From Solitalea lacus (GTDB lineage Bacteria > Bacteroidota > Bacteroidia > Sphingobacteriales > Sphingobacteriaceae): a DNA stretch of 64,000 bases. The notes below the pieces were generated by a model. The model ran no database searches and had not been told where the DNA came from. It saw nothing but the letters and a program-made list of their open reading frames with translations. Positions 26,899-35,066 of this stretch are shown piece after piece (positions within the stretch are counted from its first letter, which is position 1; each line of letters begins with the position of its first letter). Both the position numbers and the translations under genes were made by a program. Location: positions 1,662,200-1,726,199 of the forward strand of contig NZ_CP091740.1 of NCBI RefSeq assembly GCF_022014595.1, written 5' to 3'.

Positions 26899-27599
26899 CG
26901 TGTTGGTTCTTCTAACAAGTCAATAAAGTCAATTGCATCAGTTTCCATTTTAAGGATAACACGGTCAACCATCATTGTCAAAATATGATGGCCGATATAG
27001 GCAAAAATACCAATAATCAAGCCGGTAGCCGAAGTGATCATCTTCTCATATAAGCCTCCCGAAACTAATCCGATATTAATTTCACCGGCGAGCGAAATGT
27101 TATAGAAAATACGTATAACACCTGATATAGTTCCCACAAACCCTAACATTGGAGCAATACCAGCAATAATTCCAAGGATATTGATGTTCTTTTCAAGTTT
27201 TGATACTTCCAATTTTCCGACGTTTTCAATAGCGCCTTCAATTTCTTTAATCGGTTTACCGATACGGGCTAGTCCTTTCTGCAACATTCGACCAATTGGG
27301 GTGTTGCTGTTACGACTAACACTAACTGCAGAATCGAGATTACCGGTAATGATATACTGTCTGATTTGCATCATCAAAGATGATTCAGATTGATTTGCTT
27401 TTCTGATAGTAAAATAGCGCTCAAAAAAGATGAATAACGCTAAAAAGAACAAAATTGCCAATGGAATCATTACCCATCCACCTTTATACATAAGGTCGAT
27501 TAAGTTTAAGCTTTCCTGTGGTGCCTTGGTATTTATTGGTAAGTTGCTTAATGAGTCGGCTACTCTTTGTACTGTATCTCCGGTTTGTAGAAAAAACAT
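26895..27599 (-). CDS. exbB: ExbB/TolQ-family proton channel protein
   Basis: A 234-residue MotA/TolQ/ExbB protein with three TM segments: about 35-55 (GGWVMIPLAILFFLALFIFFERYF), about 140-160 (LGIIAGIAPMLGFVGTISGVIRIF, family signature), and about 185-210. It begins the ExbB-ExbD-TonB-like trio and follows the HU-domain membrane protein by 65 bases. Confidence 0.93.
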   Translation of the reverse strand: MFFLQTGDTVQRVADSLSNLPINTKAPQESLNLIDLMYKGGWVMIPLAILFFLALFIFFERYFTIRKANQSESSLMMQIRQYIITGNLDSAVSVSRNSNTPIGRMLQKGLARIGKPIKEIEGAIENVGKLEVSKLEKNINILGIIAGIAPMLGFVGTISGVIRIFYNISLAGEINIGLVSGGLYEKMITSATGLIIGIFAYIGHHILTMMVDRVILKMETDAIDFIDLLEEPTR

Positions 27600-27664
27600 G
27601 TCTTAAAATATTTTTATTGTCAAATTGTTGTAAATGATCTATCTGTTGAAAACCCCTTATATGG

Positions 27665-28249
27665 TTATTGTACTTTTTGTAAAAAATACTGTACTCCAAG
27701 TAAAATTAATAGCGAAATAATTATAATAATGAACAATGAAACTAACAACCATTTCCAAACGCTTTTTTCACCTTTTTCTGACTCTCGGTAAATTATTTTC
27801 TTCTCTTGCGCTAGAGAGTCCTTATGAGGCTCGCTTGGCTTGGCAATTAATTCGGCTAAACCGAAATTGGCTTTATTAAGGATAAAATCCGAGGCAGTTT
27901 TAAAACGGATATTAGACATTGAGTCGCTCATCAGTACTCCAATACCCGGAAGTTCAAATTGCTGATATCTGCTTAAACCTTGTTTTATTCTGATAATGAA
28001 CTTTTGAACTTCGTATTCAGCTAAATGCTTAACCAAATCTTCTTCGCGTGCAATTTCATCTCTTAGTTCACCATCGTCCGACAAACGAAATGGATTAAAA
28101 GTTACAGAAACGGTAGCAGGGTAAAGGGTATCATTATCGTGATGAAGTTTCGTTTGGGTACGACTCAGATATAACCCCCCAACGCCAGGTAAAGTAACCT
28201 CGTTATTTCGTTCGAGAAGCTTAATAATATATTTGTTTACGTCTATCAT
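27665..28249 (-). CDS. CCDC81-type HU-domain membrane protein without SPOR domain
   Basis: A 194-residue protein with two small HU/IHF-like domains of the prokaryotic CCDC81 type: the first (about 1-55) has LERNNEVTLPGVGGLYLSR, the second (about 62-130) has QFELPGIGVLMSD. A charged linker and one TM helix follow (about 166-190), ending at QYFLQKVQ. In Bacteroidota such proteins usually carry a periplasmic SPOR domain after the TM; here the chain stops right after the membrane. It may link cell-envelope machinery to a cytoplasmic partner. Confidence 0.75.
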   Translation of the reverse strand: MIDVNKYIIKLLERNNEVTLPGVGGLYLSRTQTKLHHDNDTLYPATVSVTFNPFRLSDDGELRDEIAREEDLVKHLAEYEVQKFIIRIKQGLSRYQQFELPGIGVLMSDSMSNIRFKTASDFILNKANFGLAELIAKPSEPHKDSLAQEKKIIYRESEKGEKSVWKWLLVSLFIIIIISLLILLGVQYFLQKVQ

Positions 28250-28252
28250 TTA

Positions 28253-29908
28253 TTAAAACGTTACGCTAATTCCGGCTATAAAGTTAAATCCGAAACTCTG
28301 ATAATTAAGAAACTGATCGTACTTTTTACCCAAAATGTTATTAGCATTGGCAAATGCACCAAAATTTTTATGGAATCGATAGTTAAATCCGATGTTTAAA
28401 TCGGTATATCCTGACAATGTTTTGTATTCGTTTGTTTGCGCATCAACCAAGGCGTTTTGTTCTCCCACATTAAACAAATCAGCTGTAAACGTAAGATTGT
28501 TGATTGGATGATAAGTTCCGGAAATATTAATCCTGTACTTTGGAGTTAACCATGGCTGAGCTATGTCGTTTAAATCAAAGTTATTGTAAACGGCTTCAAA
28601 ACCTAATCTTAGACGTTCTGAAGCGGCATATTCTAAATTGCCGGAAATTGATGAACGTTGGCTTTTTTTACCTGAATAAACAACATAATATTTATTTGAA
28701 GAAATATCAGGCCCATTTGCAGGGTTGGGATAATTGTTAACATAAAATGGCAGGCTGTCAATAGAGCTATGCGAAAACTGTAATTTAAAGCCTAAACCGG
28801 TAACAATTGTGCCTTTTAATCCTGCATAAACCTTCATTCGCTCATTGGAGTTTTGCAATGCAATGTTCGCGTCCATGAATGGATTTCGGGTTGAAAGGTC
28901 GCGCAGGGTATTTTTTTGAATGTCACCGGTTAACCCTCCAAAGAAGGTTAAGTATTTGTCAATAGCTTGAAATTCGGTGGACACATTAGGATAGATTTTA
29001 AAAGAACTTCTATCACCAAAGTTGGTAACTATGTTTAATCCAAGTCTACTTTGTAAGCGCTCTTTTCCCAAAGTAACATAAGGGTTCAATCGGAAGAAGT
29101 GATTTTTCTGTTGAATGACGTCTTTATAATTGTTTAGATCAAGATTTAAAGCTAAATGACCTCCAAATGTATCAAACTCATTTCCCAGAAAAGTATTTAA
29201 AAACACATTACTTTCTTTTGCAGAATAATTGTCTGAAAAAGCATAGCCACCAAGTTTCACTGCATAAGAAAGTGTCTTATTAGGATCGATATTGCTAGCC
29301 AGTTCTACTTCTCCGTTGAAATTATTCAGTTTGTGCAGAATATCCTTCTTGTCTAACTGAATCAGAGAGTGATCGTATCCGTAGAAATAGTTATTGTTCT
29401 GCCTGTAGTTTAAGCTTGCGGTTGTTGTGATTGATTGGTTTATGAATTTTCCAAATAGACCAACATTGTTTTTGGAATAATTTTGATTTTGAATATCACC
29501 TTTAGCAGAGTAGGCTTGATAGTAAAACCCGTACTGTTCAGTTGGAGATTGGGCACTGTTAAAAAAGAACTCTCCCAAAGCACCAGAAAGGTTTCCTCCT
29601 CCAAGCTTGGCATGAAACAACGGAAGAACGGCCTTTCCTTCGGCAGGTAATTGTTGTGGATTTACTTTAGAAACATTGCCGTTTTGGGTAAACTGCCTGT
29701 CGAATTGCGTGTATTGCAGAACTGGTTTGGCAGTATTGTCATCATTAAAGTCAGGGTTACGACGAATCTTAATTGCATCACCCAAAACAGGCTTGTATGG
29801 TCGTACTACATCAATTTCTTCTTCCAGTTTTTTCTGTGCAAAACTGCTTTGTGATGCTAGTAAAAAAGAAGCGGCCAGTAAAAAATATATGTTATGTTTG
29901 AGTTTCAT
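28253..29908 (-). CDS. Outer-membrane beta-barrel protein, TonB-receptor-like
   Basis: Outer-membrane protein of 551 residues: signal peptide (MKLKHNIYFLLAASFLLAS..AQ), then EEEIDVVRPYKPVLGDAIKIRRNP, a short conserved N-terminal segment, then amphipathic strands to a C-terminal aromatic motif (FNFIAGISVTF). It resembles the barrel part of TonB-dependent receptors but has no visible plug. ATG 29908 is chosen over a TTG at 29917. Coupled 9 bases after the large TPR gene; with ExbB/ExbD/TonB downstream it is the obvious outer-membrane partner. Confidence 0.75.
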   Translation of the reverse strand: MKLKHNIYFLLAASFLLASQSSFAQKKLEEEIDVVRPYKPVLGDAIKIRRNPDFNDDNTAKPVLQYTQFDRQFTQNGNVSKVNPQQLPAEGKAVLPLFHAKLGGGNLSGALGEFFFNSAQSPTEQYGFYYQAYSAKGDIQNQNYSKNNVGLFGKFINQSITTTASLNYRQNNNYFYGYDHSLIQLDKKDILHKLNNFNGEVELASNIDPNKTLSYAVKLGGYAFSDNYSAKESNVFLNTFLGNEFDTFGGHLALNLDLNNYKDVIQQKNHFFRLNPYVTLGKERLQSRLGLNIVTNFGDRSSFKIYPNVSTEFQAIDKYLTFFGGLTGDIQKNTLRDLSTRNPFMDANIALQNSNERMKVYAGLKGTIVTGLGFKLQFSHSSIDSLPFYVNNYPNPANGPDISSNKYYVVYSGKKSQRSSISGNLEYAASERLRLGFEAVYNNFDLNDIAQPWLTPKYRINISGTYHPINNLTFTADLFNVGEQNALVDAQTNEYKTLSGYTDLNIGFNYRFHKNFGAFANANNILGKKYDQFLNYQSFGFNFIAGISVTF

Positions 29909-29917
29909 TAGTTTCAA

Positions 29918-32900
29918 TTATTTACCTACACGATTAATTTTAGCTAGTTTTTCTTTTGCCGAAGGGAGAATATCATCACTGCCTTCATAATTGTCAATTA
30001 TACTTTGAAGCGTACTTTTTGCTTGGAAAGTATCGCCTTGTGCAAAGTAATTATCGGCCAATAATAAAAAGCTCTTTGCAACCCAATAATCATGGTTAGC
30101 CAAGTTGTCAATTACCTCAAAGCAATTTTTCTGTGATTGTTTAAATTGTCCTTTATTGTATTGAATTAAAGCTGTAAGGTATTTTGCTTCGGCTGCATAA
30201 ACTGATTTTGTTGCTGCCGATACATTGCCTAAAGATTTAACGGCTGTAATCGTATCGGTTTTAGCCATGTATGCTTTAGCTGAAAATAAATGAGCTGCAC
30301 TTATTTCATCAGCAGGCATTTTATCAAACCCAATTACTTTATTAGCGTAATATAAAGTTGAGTCATTGTTCTCTTCTGCATTACTAATCTTCATTAGCCC
30401 AACAATTGCATAACCGTAATTAGCCCTGAAATCAGCACTTTCCAAACGTTTCAAATAGGGTTTCGCTAATTCTAAATCTCCATTATCTAAATAGATTTTT
30501 GAAGTATTGAATAGTGCTTTTTCGGTGTATTTATTGTTGGTTCGTGATGCAATAAACTGATAATCGGCTAATGCTTCATTAGTACGTTTTTGTTTAGTCA
30601 AACACTCAGCACGGTAAAAACGAGCATCGTTAATAAAATAACCATTACCAAACTCTTCAATATAAGTTGTTAAAGCAGGTATACTTTCATCGCATTTTCC
30701 TTTCAGGTACAAATTATTGGCTGCCTCAAAGCTGATCGAATCTTGCGCACTGGCACTGATTGCTGCTCCAGGAGTATTTTTTGCATAATTCAAAAACTCA
30801 CTTGCATTACCCTTATCTACATAAATATTTTTAATAGCCAATACTGCTTCTTTTGCTTCCGGAGTTCCCGGATACTTGTTCACCACTAACTTGTAAGCTT
30901 GTAATGCGTTTTGATCATCTTCAGTATTATAATAAACCAAGCCAAGATTTAAAATTGCTTTAGGAACATAGCTGCTGTTAGGGAATCTTTTAATGAGTTC
31001 GTTAAAACCACTTTTAGCTTGTTCAAAATTGTTCATCATAAAGTAACCATAAGCCATTTCGTATAATCCATCATCAATGTATGATGAGTTTGGATATAAT
31101 TCCTGCAATGATTTCAATGAATAAATCTTATCATTCATTTTGTTTTGCACGCCTTGTATCATTGCTTTTTGGAAAATTGCATAATCAGCACCGGTAGCGC
31201 CTGCAATAATTACTTTGTTATATTGCGTTAAGGCTTTTTCGTAGTTTTTGGCAACAAAAAAGCAGTCTCCCACACGTAAGGTGGCGTCCATCACCATTTT
31301 TTTGTCAGCTCCATTGCTATTAATATAGCGTTCAAAATATTCGGCAGATTTGGGGTAGTTTTCACGTTGGAAATATGCATACCCCATATTATAGTTAGCA
31401 AATTTATATACAGGCAACCCTGCTACACCCGGATAGCTTAAAAAGTCATCGTAAGTATTGATAGCCTCGTCATAACGTTGAAGCTCGAATAATGATTCGG
31501 CTTTCCAGAACAAGGCCTGCATTTCAATTTTGCCATTTATCGGATTGTTTAATGATTTCTCAAACAGCTCTTCGGCGTATGAAAAATCACGCGCATTGAA
31601 AACCTCAACACCGCGGTAGTAAGCTACTTTTTGGTATAATAAATCAGTGTTCTCTTTACGTTTTTTAACACTTTCAAGGGTTTCTAGTGCTTCCTTATAG
31701 TTTTTTGATGACAGCAAAATTTCTCCCAAAAGAGTTTTGGCTTCATCAATGTTTTTTGAACGAGGATATTTGCTAACAAATTCTTTGGTCGCAAGCAAAC
31801 CTTGTTGTGAAAAGTTAGTTTCGTAAGCCAGCTTAGCGTAGTTCAATAAGCAATCCTCTCTTACTCCTTCATCATAAGTTAGTTTTGAACCTCTTTGGAA
31901 AGCGGCACGTGCGTTAAGTTTGTTTTGCTTAGCTAAAAAGCTATTTCCCAAAGTCTGCATAGCGTATTGAGCATACACATCGTCAACGTCTATTAATCGT
32001 TCTAACTGAGAGATGGCTTTATCATATTCTTTGTTCTGATAGAAAGTATATCCAATTTGATAGGTGTCCTGGCTGGTCTGGTCTGCAGCTGCGGATTTAC
32101 TCTCAAGGTAACTATCAAATTGACGCTGAGCCATTGGATAGTTTTTCTTATTGAAATAAGCCGATCCTAATATTTTGTGTAATTGTGCTTTATATTTAGA
32201 GTTACCTTTATTGAGGATTGGTTCTGTAAAAGCAATTACATCATCATATTTACCATTGATTAAAAAGATCTGAGCTGTATAGAACTGATAAATTTCAGCG
32301 TATTTGGACGAGTTCTTTACTTTGTTTAAGTGAGATAAAGCCGTTGTATAATCTTTGTTAATGTATGCTATATGCGCATAATAGTAAGTGGCATCTTCAC
32401 TAAAACGATTATTTCCATCTTTTACCTTGGCAAAATTGGCTTTTGCTTTAGTGTAATCTTTCGTTGCAAAGTAGCAATATGCCGTTTTAAAGTTGTACTC
32501 GACCTGATCGGTTGCATTTAAATCAATTTCTTCAACTTCTGAAAACCATTTTAATGCTTCTTTATAATTTTCGTTTTTGAAATATACTTTACCGATTTGA
32601 AATTTGGCAGTTTTTGATTTAGGGTTGCTTGGGTACGACTTAATGAATGATAAAAGTTCGCTTTCAGCATTTTTATTATTTAACTCGAGTGCACAAATTG
32701 CAGCATAATATTCCGCATTTACTTTTGTGGTAGTATTTACACTCGGATCGTAATTGCTGTTTGTAGTTGAGTTTTGTTCACTATAAACTTGACGGAAAAG
32801 TTCATTGGCTGCAGCGTATTTCTGACTGTCAAACAATTCAAGGGCCTTACGATAGGTTTCATTTACAGTATATTCGGCAGTAACCTGTGCTTGCAACGAA

Positions 32901-32953
32901 ACGGAATAAAGTAATAAAGAAAATAGCGTAAATAATGCTGACTTTTTAATCAT
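29918..32953 (-). CDS. Large exported tetratricopeptide-repeat protein
   Basis: About 1011 residues: signal peptide (MIKKSALFTLFSLLLYSVSLQAQ) followed by TPR units for most of the length, for example KTAKFQIGKVYFKNENYKEALKW, DDGLYEMAYGYFMMNNFEQAK and PKAILNLGLVYYNTEDDQNAL. Probably a periplasmic scaffold. ATG 32953 is preferred over TTG 32959. It heads the operon TPR-barrel-HU protein-ExbB-ExbD-TonB-folC. Its specific client is unknown. Confidence 0.8.
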   Translation of the reverse strand: MIKKSALFTLFSLLLYSVSLQAQVTAEYTVNETYRKALELFDSQKYAAANELFRQVYSEQNSTTNSNYDPSVNTTTKVNAEYYAAICALELNNKNAESELLSFIKSYPSNPKSKTAKFQIGKVYFKNENYKEALKWFSEVEEIDLNATDQVEYNFKTAYCYFATKDYTKAKANFAKVKDGNNRFSEDATYYYAHIAYINKDYTTALSHLNKVKNSSKYAEIYQFYTAQIFLINGKYDDVIAFTEPILNKGNSKYKAQLHKILGSAYFNKKNYPMAQRQFDSYLESKSAAADQTSQDTYQIGYTFYQNKEYDKAISQLERLIDVDDVYAQYAMQTLGNSFLAKQNKLNARAAFQRGSKLTYDEGVREDCLLNYAKLAYETNFSQQGLLATKEFVSKYPRSKNIDEAKTLLGEILLSSKNYKEALETLESVKKRKENTDLLYQKVAYYRGVEVFNARDFSYAEELFEKSLNNPINGKIEMQALFWKAESLFELQRYDEAINTYDDFLSYPGVAGLPVYKFANYNMGYAYFQRENYPKSAEYFERYINSNGADKKMVMDATLRVGDCFFVAKNYEKALTQYNKVIIAGATGADYAIFQKAMIQGVQNKMNDKIYSLKSLQELYPNSSYIDDGLYEMAYGYFMMNNFEQAKSGFNELIKRFPNSSYVPKAILNLGLVYYNTEDDQNALQAYKLVVNKYPGTPEAKEAVLAIKNIYVDKGNASEFLNYAKNTPGAAISASAQDSISFEAANNLYLKGKCDESIPALTTYIEEFGNGYFINDARFYRAECLTKQKRTNEALADYQFIASRTNNKYTEKALFNTSKIYLDNGDLELAKPYLKRLESADFRANYGYAIVGLMKISNAEENNDSTLYYANKVIGFDKMPADEISAAHLFSAKAYMAKTDTITAVKSLGNVSAATKSVYAAEAKYLTALIQYNKGQFKQSQKNCFEVIDNLANHDYWVAKSFLLLADNYFAQGDTFQAKSTLQSIIDNYEGSDDILPSAKEKLAKINRVGK

Positions 32954-33144
32954 TTTCAATTGAACTTTTTGTAAAAGTTTAGATTTGTTGCTGCAGGGAA
33001 ATTGTTGCCCTGCATATTATCATGCGTTTTGTCGGCTTATAGCAGATATAAAATATCCATATAAACCGTTTTGAAACGAATAGTTTTTACTTAAACTATT
33101 CAAAATCTAAAATTATTGTAATTAAGACTTAAAACCTTTTCGAA

Positions 33145-33351
33145 TTATTCACAGGTGTGGATAAATTGATAGTGTGTAAGTGCATTGTTACACATGGTTT
33201 TAGCTGTATTTTCGTTGCCTGCGCCAAACCCAAACATGTTAAGATCAGCTAGCAATAAAAATGAGCATTCAGGTCCCCAAATGCAGGTATTAATACAACA
33301 ATTAAGAATAGATAGCAGGAATAACCTATGCCAACGGATTTTGACTTGCAA
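33145..33351 (-). CDS. Possible small Cys-rich lipoprotein overlapping pyrB
   Basis: A 68-codon frame starting with TTG inside the pyrB 3' end (26-base overlap) and ending at 33145. It has a basic start (QVKIRWHR), a hydrophobic run LFLLSIL, then NCC, which could be a lipoprotein signal although Asn before Cys is unusual. The rest holds CINTCIWGPECS, MFGFGAGNENTAKTMC and HTCE: seven cysteines in all. Not recognised. No ATG lies upstream in frame, so it could also be a decayed gene. Confidence 0.4.
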   Translation of the reverse strand: MQVKIRWHRLFLLSILNCCINTCIWGPECSFLLLADLNMFGFGAGNENTAKTMCNNALTHYQFIHTCE

Positions 33352-34258
33352 GCAGGTACATAACGGCCATACGAACAGCAACTCCATTTTCCACCTGCTC
33401 AAGTATGATCGATTGTTTTGAATCGGCAACGTCTGAGGTGATTTCCACACCGCGGTTGATTGGCCCCGGGTGCATCACGATGATTTCTTTATCCAATGAA
33501 TCGAGGATTTGTTTGTTTAGTCCATACATCATTGAATACTCTCTAATTGATGGGAAATATTTGATATCAAAACGTTCCAATTGAATTCGGAGCATGTTGG
33601 CCACATCACACCAGTTAAGAGCTTTTATTAGATTGTGTTCAACTTTTACTCCTAAATCTTTGATGTAACGAGGCATAAGTGTTGTAGGGCCGCAAACCAT
33701 TACTTCAGCGCCTAGTTTTTGTAAGCAAAGTATGTTTGATAATGCAACACGTGAATGCAAAATATCACCAACAATTACTACTTTTTTACCTGCAACATCA
33801 CCGTATTTTTGGCGAATTGAAAAGGCATCGAGTAAGGCTTGCGTTGGGTGCTCATGAGCTCCGTCTCCGGCATTTACGATTTGGGCGTTTATATGTTTTG
33901 AAAGGAAAATTCCAGCTCCGGCGTAAGGATGGCGCATAACAATCATATCAACCTTCATCGCCAAAATATTATTTACCGTATCAATTAACGTTTCGCCTTT
34001 ACTTACCGACGATGACGAGGCCGCAAAGTTAATAATATCGGCTGAGAGACGTTTTTGGGCCAGTTCAAAAGATAGCTTTGTACGGGTGGAGTTTTCAAAG
34101 AAAATATTCGCTATGGTTACATCTCGTAACGATGGAACCTTTTTAATTGGACGATTAATTACTTCTTTGAAATTGTCGGCAGTCTCGAGAATTAATTGGA
34201 TATCATTTTCGGTTAAGTCTTTAATTCCAAGTAAGTGTCGGGTGCTGAGCTGTTGCAT
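33326..34258 (-). CDS. pyrB: Aspartate carbamoyltransferase catalytic subunit
   Basis: Condenses carbamoyl phosphate with aspartate, the first committed step of pyrimidine synthesis. The carbamoyl-phosphate site is FFENSTRTKLSFE (Ser57-Thr60); MRHPYAGAG, AHEHPTQALLDAF and HPGPINRGVEI are the other catalytic motifs. Length 310 fits the standalone catalytic chain. No regulatory pyrI is nearby. Follows pyrR on the same strand. Confidence 0.96.
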   Translation of the reverse strand: MQQLSTRHLLGIKDLTENDIQLILETADNFKEVINRPIKKVPSLRDVTIANIFFENSTRTKLSFELAQKRLSADIINFAASSSSVSKGETLIDTVNNILAMKVDMIVMRHPYAGAGIFLSKHINAQIVNAGDGAHEHPTQALLDAFSIRQKYGDVAGKKVVIVGDILHSRVALSNILCLQKLGAEVMVCGPTTLMPRYIKDLGVKVEHNLIKALNWCDVANMLRIQLERFDIKYFPSIREYSMMYGLNKQILDSLDKEIIVMHPGPINRGVEITSDVADSKQSIILEQVENGVAVRMAVMYLLASQNPLA

Positions 34259-34305
34259 GTTTGTATTAACTATTGAATGGCGTTTGAAAATTTTACCGCA
34301 ATAAT

Positions 34306-34344
34306 GCAGAGACGCTTAATTTTTCTGGGCCTTCGCGTCTCTGC
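34306..34344 (-). terminator. Hairpin between pyrR and pyrB
   Basis: GCAGAGACGC (34306-34315) pairs with GCGTCTCTGC (34335-34344) across a 19-base loop. No U-tract follows. It may be a processing element or an attenuator-like structure, or a dispersed repeat since the GCGTCTCTGCG text is of a kind often seen repeated between genes. No convincing PyrR-binding loop was recognised. Confidence 0.35.
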
Positions 34345-34374
34345 GATAATTTAAAGGCTCAGAAATCATATCAG

Positions 34375-34917
34375 TTACTTTCCGCTAATTAATTCCACAA
34401 TATCAGCTCCGTCAGTTTCCTTCCACGATACACGTACATTTTGTGAAGCAATGGAGTCAACCTGAATGCCGATATAATCCGGTTCAATTGGAATTTCTCT
34501 AGAGAATCGACGGTCAACCAATACCAATAATTCCACTTTTTTAGGTCTTCCGTAAGCTAACATAGCGTCCATTCCGGCTCTGATGGTTCGGCCAGTGAAT
34601 AAAACATCATCAATTAAAATCACTTTTTTGCCCTCAATAATAAAATTGATATTGGTAGTGTTGGGAACCAACGGTGATTCACGACGACGAAAATCATCTC
34701 TGAAAAAAGTAATATCAAGATTGCCGCAATCAATATTTGTTTTAGGTAAAATCTTTGATAATTCTTCTTTAATACGATTGGCTAAAAAGGTACCTCTTGG
34801 TTGCAGGCCAATGATAACTGTATTTGAAAAATTATTGTGATTTTCTATCAATTGATAGCAAAGACGTTTTATAGTAAGGTCAAATTTCGTACTGCTAAGC
34901 AACGGTTTGTGTAGCAT
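34375..34917 (-). CDS. pyrR: Bifunctional pyrimidine regulator/uracil phosphoribosyltransferase PyrR
   Basis: A 180-residue type I phosphoribosyltransferase. The PRPP-binding loop is VILIDDVLFTGRT; GLQPRGTFLANRI and RRFSREIPIEPDYIGIQVDS match PyrR. In other bacteria it binds pyr mRNA to attenuate transcription and has weak uracil PRTase activity. Directly upstream of pyrB, separated by 116 bases with a hairpin. Whether RNA-binding regulation operates here is not shown by the sequence. Confidence 0.92.
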   Translation of the reverse strand: MLHKPLLSSTKFDLTIKRLCYQLIENHNNFSNTVIIGLQPRGTFLANRIKEELSKILPKTNIDCGNLDITFFRDDFRRRESPLVPNTTNINFIIEGKKVILIDDVLFTGRTIRAGMDAMLAYGRPKKVELLVLVDRRFSREIPIEPDYIGIQVDSIASQNVRVSWKETDGADIVELISGK

Positions 34918-35003
34918 TGAATGATTTAAAATTTGACAAAGATAAAAAAAAAGAGGGAAGGTTGTATGTTAAATATCGAATAGGAGGGGGATTCAATATT
35001 ATT

Positions 35004-35039
35004 ATTAAAAAGAAAAGCCCTCCAGAAACGGAGGGCTTT
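35004..35039 (-). terminator. Terminator of rpsA
   Basis: AAAGCCCTCC (35014-35023) pairs with GGAGGGCTTT (35030-35039); on the minus strand TTTTCTTTTT follows. It is 28 bases after the rpsA stop. Confidence 0.88.
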
Positions 35040-35066
35040 CAATATGTTAAACAGAAAAGTTAAAGA

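Noticed and set aside
33352-33450. Longer start for the Cys-rich frame at 33145
   Set aside because: The upstream part is only the out-of-frame shadow of conserved pyrB C-terminal codons.
34306-34344. PyrR-dependent attenuator before pyrB
   Set aside because: The hairpin lacks a U-tract and I could not find the conserved PyrR-binding loop sequence, so it is listed only as a hairpin.
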